Shown here piece after piece: positions 50,015 to 58,348 of a stretch of 64,000 bases of DNA (the first letter of the stretch is position 1; each line of letters starts with the position of its first letter). The DNA is from Brevundimonas intermedia. Lineage in GTDB: Bacteria; Pseudomonadota; Alphaproteobacteria; Caulobacterales; Caulobacteraceae. The notes under the pieces are model-generated. The model saw nothing but the letters and a program-made list of their open reading frames with translations, was not told where the DNA came from and made no database searches. Where the stretch lies: positions 1,054,001 through 1,118,000 of the forward strand of contig NZ_SPVH01000006.1 in assembly GCF_004614235.1 (NCBI RefSeq), in the 5' to 3' direction. The translations under genes and the position numbers were made by a program.

Positions 50015-50512
50015 TCAATGTGCGCCGTGATCCATGCCCGCCATGGCCGGCTGACGCACTTGCGCCTGCACCGTGATCGCCGGCGCCGAGGCGAACTGGA
50101 AGGTCAGAGGCACGGTTTCGCCTGCGATCAGCGGGGCGGTCAATTCGATCAGCATCAGGTGGTTTCCGCCGGGCGCCAAGGCTACGGCCTGACCGGCCGG
50201 CAAAGGCAGACCCGCCGTCAGTTCGGCCATCTTCATCATGCCGTTCTCGGTCTTCATCTCATGCACCTGAAGCGATCCGGCGCGAGGGGTGGATCCGCCG
50301 GTCAGCCGATCGTCGGTCGCTGCGGTCAGGGTGACATAGCAGCCCCCGGCCTTGGCCCCGTTCGGAGAGGGGCGGCACCAGGCGTCGGTTGCGGTCACGG
50401 CGGCGGCCGTCGTCGGGCCGGATGTCTCGGCTGCCGGGGCCTTGGCCGGTTCGGATGGATTGCAGGCCGCCAGAGAGAGGGCGGCGGCGGCAAGAGCGAG
50501 TTTGATTTTCAT
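50015..50512 (-). CDS. Copper chaperone PCu(A)C
   Basis: A 165-residue lipoprotein with lipobox LAAC. The PCuAC motif HxMx(n)HxM is visible as LQVHEMKTENGMMKM and later GGNHLMLIELT; the tail AGMDHGAH adds metal ligands. Such proteins carry Cu(I) in the periplasm to the CuA site of cytochrome oxidase. It is the last gene of a minus-strand operon with a PepSY protein, a TonB receptor and a DUF2946 protein, which suggests copper as the transported metal. Confidence 0.92.
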   Translation of the reverse strand: MKIKLALAAAALSLAACNPSEPAKAPAAETSGPTTAAAVTATDAWCRPSPNGAKAGGCYVTLTAATDDRLTGGSTPRAGSLQVHEMKTENGMMKMAELTAGLPLPAGQAVALAPGGNHLMLIELTAPLIAGETVPLTFQFASAPAITVQAQVRQPAMAGMDHGAH

Positions 50513-50525
50513 GACGTCGGGTCTT

Positions 50526-51869
50526 TCACGAGGCGGCGGAACGGCGCCGGATCATCGGGCGTACGGCTCGATCGAGCAACACGGCCGCGACCAGGCTCAG
50601 TCCCGTCAGAGGATAGAGGATGGCGAGGGGAAGGACGATGCCCAGGACAGCGGCGCGGACGCGCGGTCCTGGCGGGGCTGGCGGCGCACCCAGGCGGCGA
50701 CGCGACAGGTTCGGAGGACGGCGCTTCCACCACATGACCAGGCCGCTGATCGCCAGTACCCACACGCCGATACAGCCCAGCAGCATGACGATGCGGTTGG
50801 CCTGCCCGAACTGCGTGCCCTGGTGGGTGTAGATGCCCAGTTCGATGGCTTTCGCGCCCGCGCCGAACTGATCGTAGCCGATGTCGCCCAACACGCGCCC
50901 TGACGCGCCGTCGATATAGAGCGAGCGGCTGTCCTGAACGCGCGTGGCCTGGGTCGTGACCGTATAGGCCGTGCCCTCAGCCGCAGGGATGCTGACGGCA
51001 TAGGGGCGCGCCAGGCCGGCCTGATCCGCGACGTGCAGCACCTGCGCCAGACCGCCGTGGCCGGCGTGGTCGTGCGTCATCACCATGCCCTCCATGGTCC
51101 AGCCGGCGCCGACCGGTGCGTCATGGTGCTGGGCGCGTTGCCAGGCGCCGGCGACGGGCGCGGGCGGTCGCCCCAACCCCGTCTCCTTGATCAGGCCCAT
51201 GGCCCGGTCGCCCCAGACCGCCGACCAGGGCATGCCCGTGACCGCCAGGAACAGAACGACACCCCCGACATAGAATCCGGTCAGCGCATGCAGATCGCGC
51301 CAGAACGGCCGACGCCCGGTGTCGGTCATCTTGGGCGTGAAGGTCGCGACAGCTCGCCCGCGCGGCCACCACAGATAAAGACCCGTGGCGAACAGGATGA
51401 TGGTCCAGCCGGCGACGATCTCGACCAGAATGTTGAACGGCCGACCCAACAGCGTCAGGCTATGGGTCTTCTTGACCAGTTCCATGAACCCGCCCGCCGG
51501 AATGACGCCGCTGGCGCGACCGGTGTGTGGATCGACGAAGACGGTCTTCTGCACCCCGTCCGGTCGATCCACGCGAAGCCTGACGGCCTGATCGGCGTCG
51601 GCGGGCAGGACCAGATTGGCGACCCGTCCACCCCCGGCGGCTGTGGACGCATTCGCCAGCCAGGTTTCGGGTGCGACCTGAGATTGGGTCGCCGGCACAC
51701 GGATCATGTCGCGATACAGAAACCCGTCGATCTCGTCCTTGAACAGATAGAGGCCGCCGGTCAGCGCCAGCAGCATCAGCACCGGCATGACGAACACGCC
51801 CGCATAGAAATGCCACCGCCACACGGCGCGGTAGGGACCGGACAGGTCGGCCGTTGGCTCAGAACGCAT
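50526..51869 (-). CDS. PepSY-associated TM protein
   Basis: A 447-residue membrane protein with PepSY_TM architecture: VWRWHFYAGVFVMPVLMLLA, a periplasmic PepSY-like region, MELVKKTHSLTLLGRPFNIL, FWRDLHALTGFYVGGVVLFL and a last helix pair followed by PIRRRSA-type tail. A His-rich patch, MVMTHDHAGHGG, is a likely metal site. Related proteins reduce siderophore iron or handle copper at the inner membrane. The ATG at 51869 overlaps the receptor stop by 11 bases, so the two are coupled. Confidence 0.88.
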   Translation of the reverse strand: MRSEPTADLSGPYRAVWRWHFYAGVFVMPVLMLLALTGGLYLFKDEIDGFLYRDMIRVPATQSQVAPETWLANASTAAGGGRVANLVLPADADQAVRLRVDRPDGVQKTVFVDPHTGRASGVIPAGGFMELVKKTHSLTLLGRPFNILVEIVAGWTIILFATGLYLWWPRGRAVATFTPKMTDTGRRPFWRDLHALTGFYVGGVVLFLAVTGMPWSAVWGDRAMGLIKETGLGRPPAPVAGAWQRAQHHDAPVGAGWTMEGMVMTHDHAGHGGLAQVLHVADQAGLARPYAVSIPAAEGTAYTVTTQATRVQDSRSLYIDGASGRVLGDIGYDQFGAGAKAIELGIYTHQGTQFGQANRIVMLLGCIGVWVLAISGLVMWWKRRPPNLSRRRLGAPPAPPGPRVRAAVLGIVLPLAILYPLTGLSLVAAVLLDRAVRPMIRRRSAAS

Positions 51870-53928
51870 AGCGAACTCCCACATAGGCCGAGCGTCCCTC
51901 GCCGGGCACGAACACAGCCGTCGGGGCGACCCGCGCATCCGTCACGGCGTTGACGGAGGAGATGTAGTTTTCGCCAGTCAGGTTTCGCGCATCTAGGAAC
52001 AGGGACACGCCATTGTCGAACCCCCAGCCCGCATTCAACGACAAGATGGCGTAGTCCGGGGCCGTCTGGGTGTTGGCATAGTCCACCAGGACATCCGACG
52101 GCGACCACTCCAGGCTGGGCGCGACGAACCATCCGGCAGGATGGGCGTATTTCAGTTCGGCCCGGTACAGATGTTCCGGCACGACCGGCAGGCGATTGTC
52201 GCCATAGACCGGATCTCCGTCAAAGACGAAATCAGACCAGGCGTAGGTCTGGCGCAGCGTCAACCGGCCGTGGGGGGCGGCCATGATCCGCCAGTCCAAT
52301 CCGGTTTCGATTCCCTGGTGAACCGTGTCGCCCGCATTGAATGTGGAGGCGGGAATGTCCGGGGTGACGATGAAGTTCAACAGTTCACCGGTGATCTCGG
52401 CGCGATAGGCCGACAGATCGAAGGTGAAGGGACCGCGACGTCCTCGGGCGCCGATTTCAACGGTCCAGGCATCCTGAATATCGACATCGACGAAGCGCGG
52501 TATCGCGCCTTGAACCAGCGCGTTATAGCCGGGCGCCTCCACCGAACGCGTCAGGTTGGCATAGACCTGCGTGCCCGTCTCGTCTTCCCAAAGCAGACCG
52601 ATGCGCGGGGAGAACCAGTCGAAGGTCACGTCCGCATTGTTGCTCGGGGCCAGATTGTTGGTGAAATCCCGCTCTGCACGGCCATAGCTGCCGCCCGCGA
52701 CCAGGGCCAGCCGGTCGGTCACGAACAGGCGGCCCTCCGCGAAGACATCCAGGCCGACGGCGTCTTGAACCGAATCGCCGATCCTGGCGCCGGGTCGTGC
52801 GCCGCCCGCCGCCACGAAGGTGAAGGCGTCGGTCGTGCCGCCGCGATAGCTGACGCCGGCATAGGCGTCGGCGCGCAGCCCCATCACCTGTCCGGTCCAG
52901 TCCACGCGGCCATAGCCGCCCCATTGCAGGCTGTTCTGGTCAATGACGATGGAGATCGGGTGATACAGATCCTTGTCCACGACATAGGCCGCGCCCTCCA
53001 ACATCAGACTGTCGTCGATCCTCCAGCGGCCCAAAACGGTGGTGCGCAGGGACTTCACGTCTCTGGCAAAGGCCAGTGTGCTATTGTTGGCGGGCACGTC
53101 TCGGGGGTTGGTCAGGGCCTGTTGCCGCGTCACGGCGGATGACACCGACTGGTCCAGATCATTGCCCTGCACGATCAGGCGCAGCTCGCGGTCCGTGCCG
53201 AACGTACGACCAAGGTTCAGGGTCAGGCGTTTGGAGTCCGAGCTTTGATTGTCCCGGAAGCCATCTGAACGAGCGACCGTGGCGGCGGCGTAGACGTCCC
53301 ACTCCCCCAGATCGCGGGCGATTGCGACGTGGCCGCGTTGTGTGTCGAACGATCCGCCTTCGATACGGATCAGGTTGTGACTGGCGGCTGTCCGACCGGT
53401 GGGGGTCACCACGTTGATCGCGCCGCCCAAGGCTGCGCCGCCAAAACGAAGGGCGTTCCCGCCCTTGTACACATCGATATGGCGCGCAATCAGGGGATCG
53501 ATCTCCTGAAACTCGCCGAACCCGTCGGGCGCGTTGAAGGGCACGCCGTCCTGAGCCAGTAGGACGCCGCGCAGATGGGCGCCGTTGCCGATGCCGGAAC
53601 CACGGATCGAAAGCCGCACTTCCTCGCCCCAGCGGCGCTGAGCGAAGACGCCGGGCACGCCGCGCAGCGTGTCGGCGAAGCTGAGCGCATAGCGGTCTTG
53701 ATAGGTTTCCGACGCCACGACGGCCACGGCGCCAGGGGTGCGCGACAGCAGGGCGCGGGCGTCCACGACGACGGCGGGGTCTTCGGCGTTGCGACGGCCG
53801 GTGACGATGACGCTGTCGAGCACGGCGGGCTCAGGGGTTTGCTGGGCGAAGGCAGGACTGGCCCATCCAGCGCTCGTCAGGGCGGCGAGCAACAGCGCGC
53901 TGGGCGCTGCGGTGGTCTTGAAAGACAT
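51859..53928 (-). CDS. TonB-dependent receptor, probable copper or siderophore uptake
   Basis: A 689-residue outer-membrane receptor. Signal to AFAQ, TonB box near VLDSVIVTGRR, plug domain (ADTLRGVPGVFAQRRWGEEV, LSIRGSGIGNGAHLRGV, LLAQDGVPFNAPDGFGEF), and a barrel ending in the aromatic YVGVRYAF. It is most like the FecA/OprC-type receptors. Operon context (DUF2946, PepSY, PCuAC) favours copper; iron-siderophore uptake is the alternative. Confidence 0.88.
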   Translation of the reverse strand: MSFKTTAAPSALLLAALTSAGWASPAFAQQTPEPAVLDSVIVTGRRNAEDPAVVVDARALLSRTPGAVAVVASETYQDRYALSFADTLRGVPGVFAQRRWGEEVRLSIRGSGIGNGAHLRGVLLAQDGVPFNAPDGFGEFQEIDPLIARHIDVYKGGNALRFGGAALGGAINVVTPTGRTAASHNLIRIEGGSFDTQRGHVAIARDLGEWDVYAAATVARSDGFRDNQSSDSKRLTLNLGRTFGTDRELRLIVQGNDLDQSVSSAVTRQQALTNPRDVPANNSTLAFARDVKSLRTTVLGRWRIDDSLMLEGAAYVVDKDLYHPISIVIDQNSLQWGGYGRVDWTGQVMGLRADAYAGVSYRGGTTDAFTFVAAGGARPGARIGDSVQDAVGLDVFAEGRLFVTDRLALVAGGSYGRAERDFTNNLAPSNNADVTFDWFSPRIGLLWEDETGTQVYANLTRSVEAPGYNALVQGAIPRFVDVDIQDAWTVEIGARGRRGPFTFDLSAYRAEITGELLNFIVTPDIPASTFNAGDTVHQGIETGLDWRIMAAPHGRLTLRQTYAWSDFVFDGDPVYGDNRLPVVPEHLYRAELKYAHPAGWFVAPSLEWSPSDVLVDYANTQTAPDYAILSLNAGWGFDNGVSLFLDARNLTGENYISSVNAVTDARVAPTAVFVPGEGRSAYVGVRYAF

Positions 53929-53995
53929 GATGATCCTGAAATCAGAACAAGAAAGACGCGCGGGCGTGAAGGCCGGCGCGGGCTTGAGGTCTGGT

Positions 53996-54382
53996 TCAGG
54001 CTTTGGGTGGGGCGGTGGAGGGCGGGCGAGGCGGGGCACGCGCTGGGGGCGGCGGGCTGATGCTGGCGACGACGTAGACGACGCGTTCGGCTATACGAAC
54101 GACCGGGGCCGGTTGCGGCGCGGGCGGACAGGGCAGGGCGGCGGCCAGGGGCATGACGCAGGCCGCGCACTTGGCCCCGACGTGCTTGTTGACCGGGCCG
54201 TCCATCCCGCCGGACTGGATCGTCTGCGGCCCTTCAGCCGAACAGATGATCAGGGGCTGGCCCGGTTGAACCGCCGCCAGGGCCGCGAAGGGCAGCAGAC
54301 TTCCAAGCACGAGCGCGAAGACCGCCGCCAGGAAGGCGAGCGATTTCGAGGTCGACCAATTATCGGCCTGGGAACGGATCAC
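53996..54382 (-). CDS. DUF2946 family protein
   Basis: A 128-residue protein with an N-terminal membrane helix (residues about 14-38) and a Cys/His region ICSAEGPQ ... HVGAKCAACVMPLAAALP, followed by a Pro-rich tail. This is the DUF2946 pattern, seen beside copper-related TonB receptors. Cys and His in the periplasmic part are plausible metal ligands. It is the first gene of the operon, 67 bases upstream of the receptor. Confidence 0.82.
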   Translation of the reverse strand: MIRSQADNWSTSKSLAFLAAVFALVLGSLLPFAALAAVQPGQPLIICSAEGPQTIQSGGMDGPVNKHVGAKCAACVMPLAAALPCPPAPQPAPVVRIAERVVYVVASISPPPPARAPPRPPSTAPPKA

Positions 54383-54431
54383 GCCTCGCCTCTACGGCGT
54401 TTCGTGACGCCGGGATAGGCGGCGGTTTGTC

Positions 54432-55052
54432 CTAAAGCTCGCCGCGCGCCGCCTGACGCGGGCTGAACTTGGGCGCGGGGGCCAGGCGCATGACCTCGCC
54501 CTGATAGCGTTCGTCATCTCCGGCGACGGCGAAGGGCAGGGCGTCGGTGCAGGCCCGGAGCATCGCGTCCAGCCAAGGCTGTTCGGCCTTGTGGAAGTCG
54601 CCCAGGACGTGGGGCATGACCAATTCCTTCTCGCCGGGATGGCCGATGCCCATGCGCGCTCGGCGGAAGTCGGCGCCCAGGTGGCTGATCAGCGAACGGA
54701 CGCCGTTCTGGCCGGCCGCACCGCCGCCGGTCTTCATACGGAACCGGCCGGGGGCCAGGTCGATCTCGTCGTGGAAGACAATGATCTCACTGGGCTTGAT
54801 CTTGTAGAAGCGCGCCGCCTCGCCGACAGCACGACCGCTCTCGTTCATATAGGTCTGAGGCTTCATCAGCAGGACCTTGACCGGCCCGTCGGCCGTCTCG
54901 ACCTGGCCCTCGCTGACGATCGACTGGAACTTGGCCCGCTCGGGACCGAACCGCCATCGGCGGGCGATCTCGTCGGCGGCCATGAAGCCGATGTTGTGGC
55001 GGTTCTTCTCGTATTTGGCGCCCGGATTGCCGAGCCCAGCGATGATGATCAT
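54432..55052 (-). CDS. pth: Peptidyl-tRNA hydrolase
   Basis: Pth releases peptides from peptidyl-tRNA. The 206-residue protein starts MIIIAGLGNPGAKYEKNRHN (catalytic His and Asn), then LLMKPQTYMNESG, IVFHDEIDLAPGRFRMK and GGAAGQNGVRSLISHLGADF. Full length. The ATG at 55052 is the family start. It follows rplY by about 88 bases, separated by a strong terminator. Confidence 0.96.
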   Translation of the reverse strand: MIIIAGLGNPGAKYEKNRHNIGFMAADEIARRWRFGPERAKFQSIVSEGQVETADGPVKVLLMKPQTYMNESGRAVGEAARFYKIKPSEIIVFHDEIDLAPGRFRMKTGGGAAGQNGVRSLISHLGADFRRARMGIGHPGEKELVMPHVLGDFHKAEQPWLDAMLRACTDALPFAVAGDDERYQGEVMRLAPAPKFSPRQAARGEL

Positions 55053-55080
55053 GGCGTCCTCATGCCGTGTGCGTCGGGCA

Positions 55081-55115
55081 AAGAAAAGCCCCGCCGCGGC
55101 GAACCGGGCGGGGCG
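55081..55115 (-). terminator. Rho-independent terminator after rplY
   Basis: On the minus strand GCCCCGCC pairs with GGCGGGGC across an 11-base loop and is followed by TTTTCTTT. It lies about 25 bases after the rplY stop and upstream of pth, so pth may depend on read-through or its own promoter. Confidence 0.85.
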
Positions 55116-55139
55116 CAATCTTCTCGAAGAGCCGAAGGA

Positions 55140-55781
55140 TCAGTCTTCGGTCTTCTCGACCGGAGCGGTTTCGGCAACGGCTGCGTCGGCGGCTTCGTCA
55201 GCGGCTTCGGAAAGCGCGGCGGACGAGATCTTGATCGTGGCGATCACGAAGTCGCGGTCAGTGATGGTGGCTTCCGCGCCCTTGGGCAGCTTGATGTCCG
55301 ACATGCGGATGGTGTCGCCGATCTCGGCCTTGGCCAGGTCGACAACCAGTTCTTCCGGGATCTGATCGGCGCGGACCAGGATCTCGACGGCGTGACGCAC
55401 GACTTCCAACGAACCGCCCTGACGCGAGAACGGAGCCTCGTCGGCGTTCGCGAAGTGGACCGCCACTTCGATCTTGACCGGGGCCTTCGCATCGACGCGC
55501 ATCAGGTCGAAGTGCAGGGGACGGTCCGACACGGGGTCGAACTGCACGTCCTTGGCGATGACCGGCTGGGTCTCGTCGCCGTACTTCAGGGTCACCAGGT
55601 GGCCCAGCAGCTTGCCGGTGTAGAGGGACTTGCGGAAGTCCTTCTCGTTCACCGAAATGGCGACGGGGGCTTGTTCGCCGCCGTACAGGACGCCCGGCAC
55701 GAAACCGGCGCGACGCGCGGCGCGAGCGCCGCCGGTGCCGACGCCATCGCGGACGTCCACGTTCAGAATGATCTCGGCCAT
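55140..55781 (-). CDS. rplY: 50S ribosomal protein L25/Ctc
   Basis: A 213-residue long-form L25 (general stress protein Ctc type) binding 5S rRNA. The N-terminal L25 domain (MAEIILNVDVRDGVGTGGAR, FVPGVLYGGEQAPVAISV) is followed by the TL5-type C-terminal domain (VEILVRADQIPEELVVDL, IRMSDIKLPKGAEATI) and an Ala/Glu-rich acidic tail common in alphaproteobacteria. It leads the rplY-pth pair. Confidence 0.95.
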   Translation of the reverse strand: MAEIILNVDVRDGVGTGGARAARRAGFVPGVLYGGEQAPVAISVNEKDFRKSLYTGKLLGHLVTLKYGDETQPVIAKDVQFDPVSDRPLHFDLMRVDAKAPVKIEVAVHFANADEAPFSRQGGSLEVVRHAVEILVRADQIPEELVVDLAKAEIGDTIRMSDIKLPKGAEATITDRDFVIATIKISSAALSEAADEAADAAVAETAPVEKTED

Positions 55782-55913
55782 GTGGCTCGCCTCAACAACA
55801 ACGGAAACGCCGCGCCAACCCTGGGCTCTCGCGGCGGGGGTGATGAACCCTCGAATTCAAGAGCGCGGGCTATTACACGCATCACGCCCAGGGCGCAACC
55901 GTCAAAGGTCCGC

Positions 55914-58202
55914 TTAAGCTGCCTGCGCCCGGTCCTTCAGCAGCGAAGCGGGCGCCGCGACGATGCCCAGCAGTTCGGCGGCGTTGAACGGTTTGGCCAG
56001 GTGGTGGTCGGCTCCGGCCGCGCGCCCGGCCGCCACGTGTTCGGGCATGGCGTTGGCGGTCAACATGACGATCGGCGTGCGTTTCATCCCCATCGCGGCC
56101 TCGTGCAGGCGAATCTCCTGCGTCGCGGTCAGCCCGTCCATGACCGGCATCTGCATGTCCATCAGAATCAGGTCGAACGTGTCGCCCCGGAAGGCCTCCA
56201 GCGCCTGGACGCCGTTCTCGGCGATCACGATCTGGGCGGAGGTCTGGGCGAGAATCAGTTCGATGACGCGGCGATTGGTCGGATGGTCGTCCGCCACCAA
56301 CACCCGCACGACGCGCTGATCCTGGTCAGCATAAGTCTCTCCGGCCAGAGGCTCCCGGCTCTTGGGAGCTTCGCATTGCCTCAACGGCAAGGTCAGGATG
56401 AAGGCGGCGCCGCCACCCGGCTCGCTTTCGCATCCCAGGTCGCCGCCCATCATTTCCGCCAGCTGACGGCAGATGGACAGACCCAGGCCGGAGCCGCCGA
56501 ACTTGCGCGTGATGCCGCCGTCGGCCTGTTCGAATCGGCTGAACAACCGGCTGCGCGTCGCGGCGTCGAAACCGATGCCGCTGTCCTCGACGGTGAACCG
56601 CAGCACCGGGCGCCTGTCCTGATCCACGCCACGCTGGACGATCAGCCCGACGAAGCCTTGGCTGGTGAACTTCACCGCATTGGAAATCAGATTGGTCAGC
56701 ACCTGTTTCAGACGCACCGCGTCGCCCAGCACCCACACATCGTCCTCCAGATCGACGTCGACGTGGAAGTCCAGGTGCTTCTCACGCGCGTTCTCGGCAT
56801 AGAGCTGAGCCGCCTCGCGCACGACGGTCGCCAGTTCGAAGGCGTCCTCGGTCAGCTCCAGCTTGCCCGATTCGACGCGGGCCAGATCCAGGATGTCGCT
56901 GAGCAGGGTCTGCAGCGTCTTTCCCGAGGACTGCATCAGATCCAGCATCTCGCGCTGGTCCGGTGTCAGTTCGGTCTTGGATAGGGCCTGCGACAGACCG
57001 ATCACGCCATTCAGAGGCGTACGAATTTCGTGGCTCATATTGGCCAGGAACTGGCTCTTGGCGACGTTGGCGGCCTCTGCGGCGTCGCGGGCCTCGGCCA
57101 AGGCCTGGGCGTCTCGCTTCAGGTCGGTGATGTCGTTGCAGACTGTGACCGTGCCGCCTTCCGAGGTGCGCCGGTCCTGGATGCGCAGCCAGCGACCGCC
57201 GGCGATCTGCTGCTCACCGTTGGACGACAGGTGACGCCGGGCCTCCATACGCTCGTTCAGCCATTCCTCTTCGCGCCCCATCGCCTCGGCGTAGCGGCCT
57301 TCGTCGATGCCGATCCGCAAGGCCTCGCGGAAGGTCAGGCCGACGACCAGATGGGGTTCAAGCTCGGGGTTCACCTCGGCATAGCGAGCATTCCACAGGA
57401 CCAGCCGGTCCTTCGAATCATAGAAGCCCAACCCGTCGGGCATGGCGTCCACCGCCTCGCGGATGCGGCGCAGCGCGGTCGCGCGCGACATATAGGCCAT
57501 GACGCCAAGGGCGCCGGCGACGCCGCAGATCAGCAGCAGGATGGCGCCCAGCAGCACGCGCATGGCCTCGGACGATATGCCCTGATCCATCATGACCGTG
57601 GGGTCGGGCGTGATGCTGATCGCCGCCATGCCGACGAAATGAAGGACGATCACGGTCATCGACAGGCCGGTGGCGGTGACCAGCAACCGTATGGCCCCGC
57701 CGCGACGGTAGAAGAAGGCGGTCGTGCACCCGATGGCCGTCGCTACAAGGATGGAGGCCGCCACCATGCCGGGATCCCAGCTGATATGCGCCGGGCCCTT
57801 TATGGCGGCCATGCCGAGATAATGCATGGCGCCGACGCCCGCGACGGCGATCACGGCGGCCAGAACGCGCCAAATCCGCCCCTTGCCCATCATCGTGGAG
57901 CCTATCGTCAGGCCGATCATGGCGAGGGCGACGCCCAGCGACGCCAGTGTCAGAAACAGGTCGTAGCGCACCGGCACGCCGGCGACGAACCCCTGCATGG
58001 CCACGAAATGGGTGGCCCAGATCGACAGGGCGCCGATCAGCGTCGCCATGAAGACCGCACGTCGGCGTCGAAGAGGATCGCGCACGCTCATCCGCTGCAT
58101 GAAGCGGGTCGAAACGCCTAGGCCGATCAGGCAGATCAGAGCCGCAAACACAGTGATCCGCCAGTCGTGATCGCGCGTGATGCAAAAGATGATGCGGTCC
58201 AC
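55914..58202 (-). CDS. MHYT-domain hybrid histidine kinase
   Basis: A 762-residue membrane sensor. N-terminal MHYT domain, about seven helices, with three MHYT-like motifs (ATHFVAMQGF, AMHYLGMAAI and VLHFVGMAAI), proposed to sense copper or gases. Then a PAS domain (AVDAMPDGLGFYDSKDRLVL), HisKA (SHEIRTPLNGVIGLSQALSK), HATPase (NLISNAVKFTSQG, SGIGFDAATRSRLF, GLGLSICRQLAEMMGG) and a C-terminal receiver (VLVADDHPTNRRVIE, DLILMDMQMPVMDG). GTG at 58202 is chosen for its GGGGAGG and because MHYT proteins start near xDRIIFCITRDHDWR. It is divergent from phoR. Confidence 0.92.
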   Translation of the reverse strand: MDRIIFCITRDHDWRITVFAALICLIGLGVSTRFMQRMSVRDPLRRRRAVFMATLIGALSIWATHFVAMQGFVAGVPVRYDLFLTLASLGVALAMIGLTIGSTMMGKGRIWRVLAAVIAVAGVGAMHYLGMAAIKGPAHISWDPGMVAASILVATAIGCTTAFFYRRGGAIRLLVTATGLSMTVIVLHFVGMAAISITPDPTVMMDQGISSEAMRVLLGAILLLICGVAGALGVMAYMSRATALRRIREAVDAMPDGLGFYDSKDRLVLWNARYAEVNPELEPHLVVGLTFREALRIGIDEGRYAEAMGREEEWLNERMEARRHLSSNGEQQIAGGRWLRIQDRRTSEGGTVTVCNDITDLKRDAQALAEARDAAEAANVAKSQFLANMSHEIRTPLNGVIGLSQALSKTELTPDQREMLDLMQSSGKTLQTLLSDILDLARVESGKLELTEDAFELATVVREAAQLYAENAREKHLDFHVDVDLEDDVWVLGDAVRLKQVLTNLISNAVKFTSQGFVGLIVQRGVDQDRRPVLRFTVEDSGIGFDAATRSRLFSRFEQADGGITRKFGGSGLGLSICRQLAEMMGGDLGCESEPGGGAAFILTLPLRQCEAPKSREPLAGETYADQDQRVVRVLVADDHPTNRRVIELILAQTSAQIVIAENGVQALEAFRGDTFDLILMDMQMPVMDGLTATQEIRLHEAAMGMKRTPIVMLTANAMPEHVAAGRAAGADHHLAKPFNAAELLGIVAAPASLLKDRAQAA

Positions 58203-58276
58203 GAGGCCTCCCCTTGGAGACACGGTCGCAGAAAATCCTAAATAAACCGTGCGGCGAAGCTTACTCAATCAGCAGG

Positions 58277-58294
58277 CTGTCGGCACGCCGTCAC
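58277..58294 (+). promoter_or_regulatory. Weak Pho box upstream of phoR
   Basis: CTGTCGG-CACG-CCGTCAC, two direct half-sites with an 11-base period resembling CTGTCAT-N4-CTGTCAT (5 of 7 bases in each half). It lies 55 bases before the phoR start, a plausible site for PhoB autoregulation. Confidence 0.4.
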
Positions 58295-58348
58295 AGAATC
58301 CGTGCAAGGATCGCAAAACGCGTTCCAGAACGAGGTCGCTCTCCCTCC

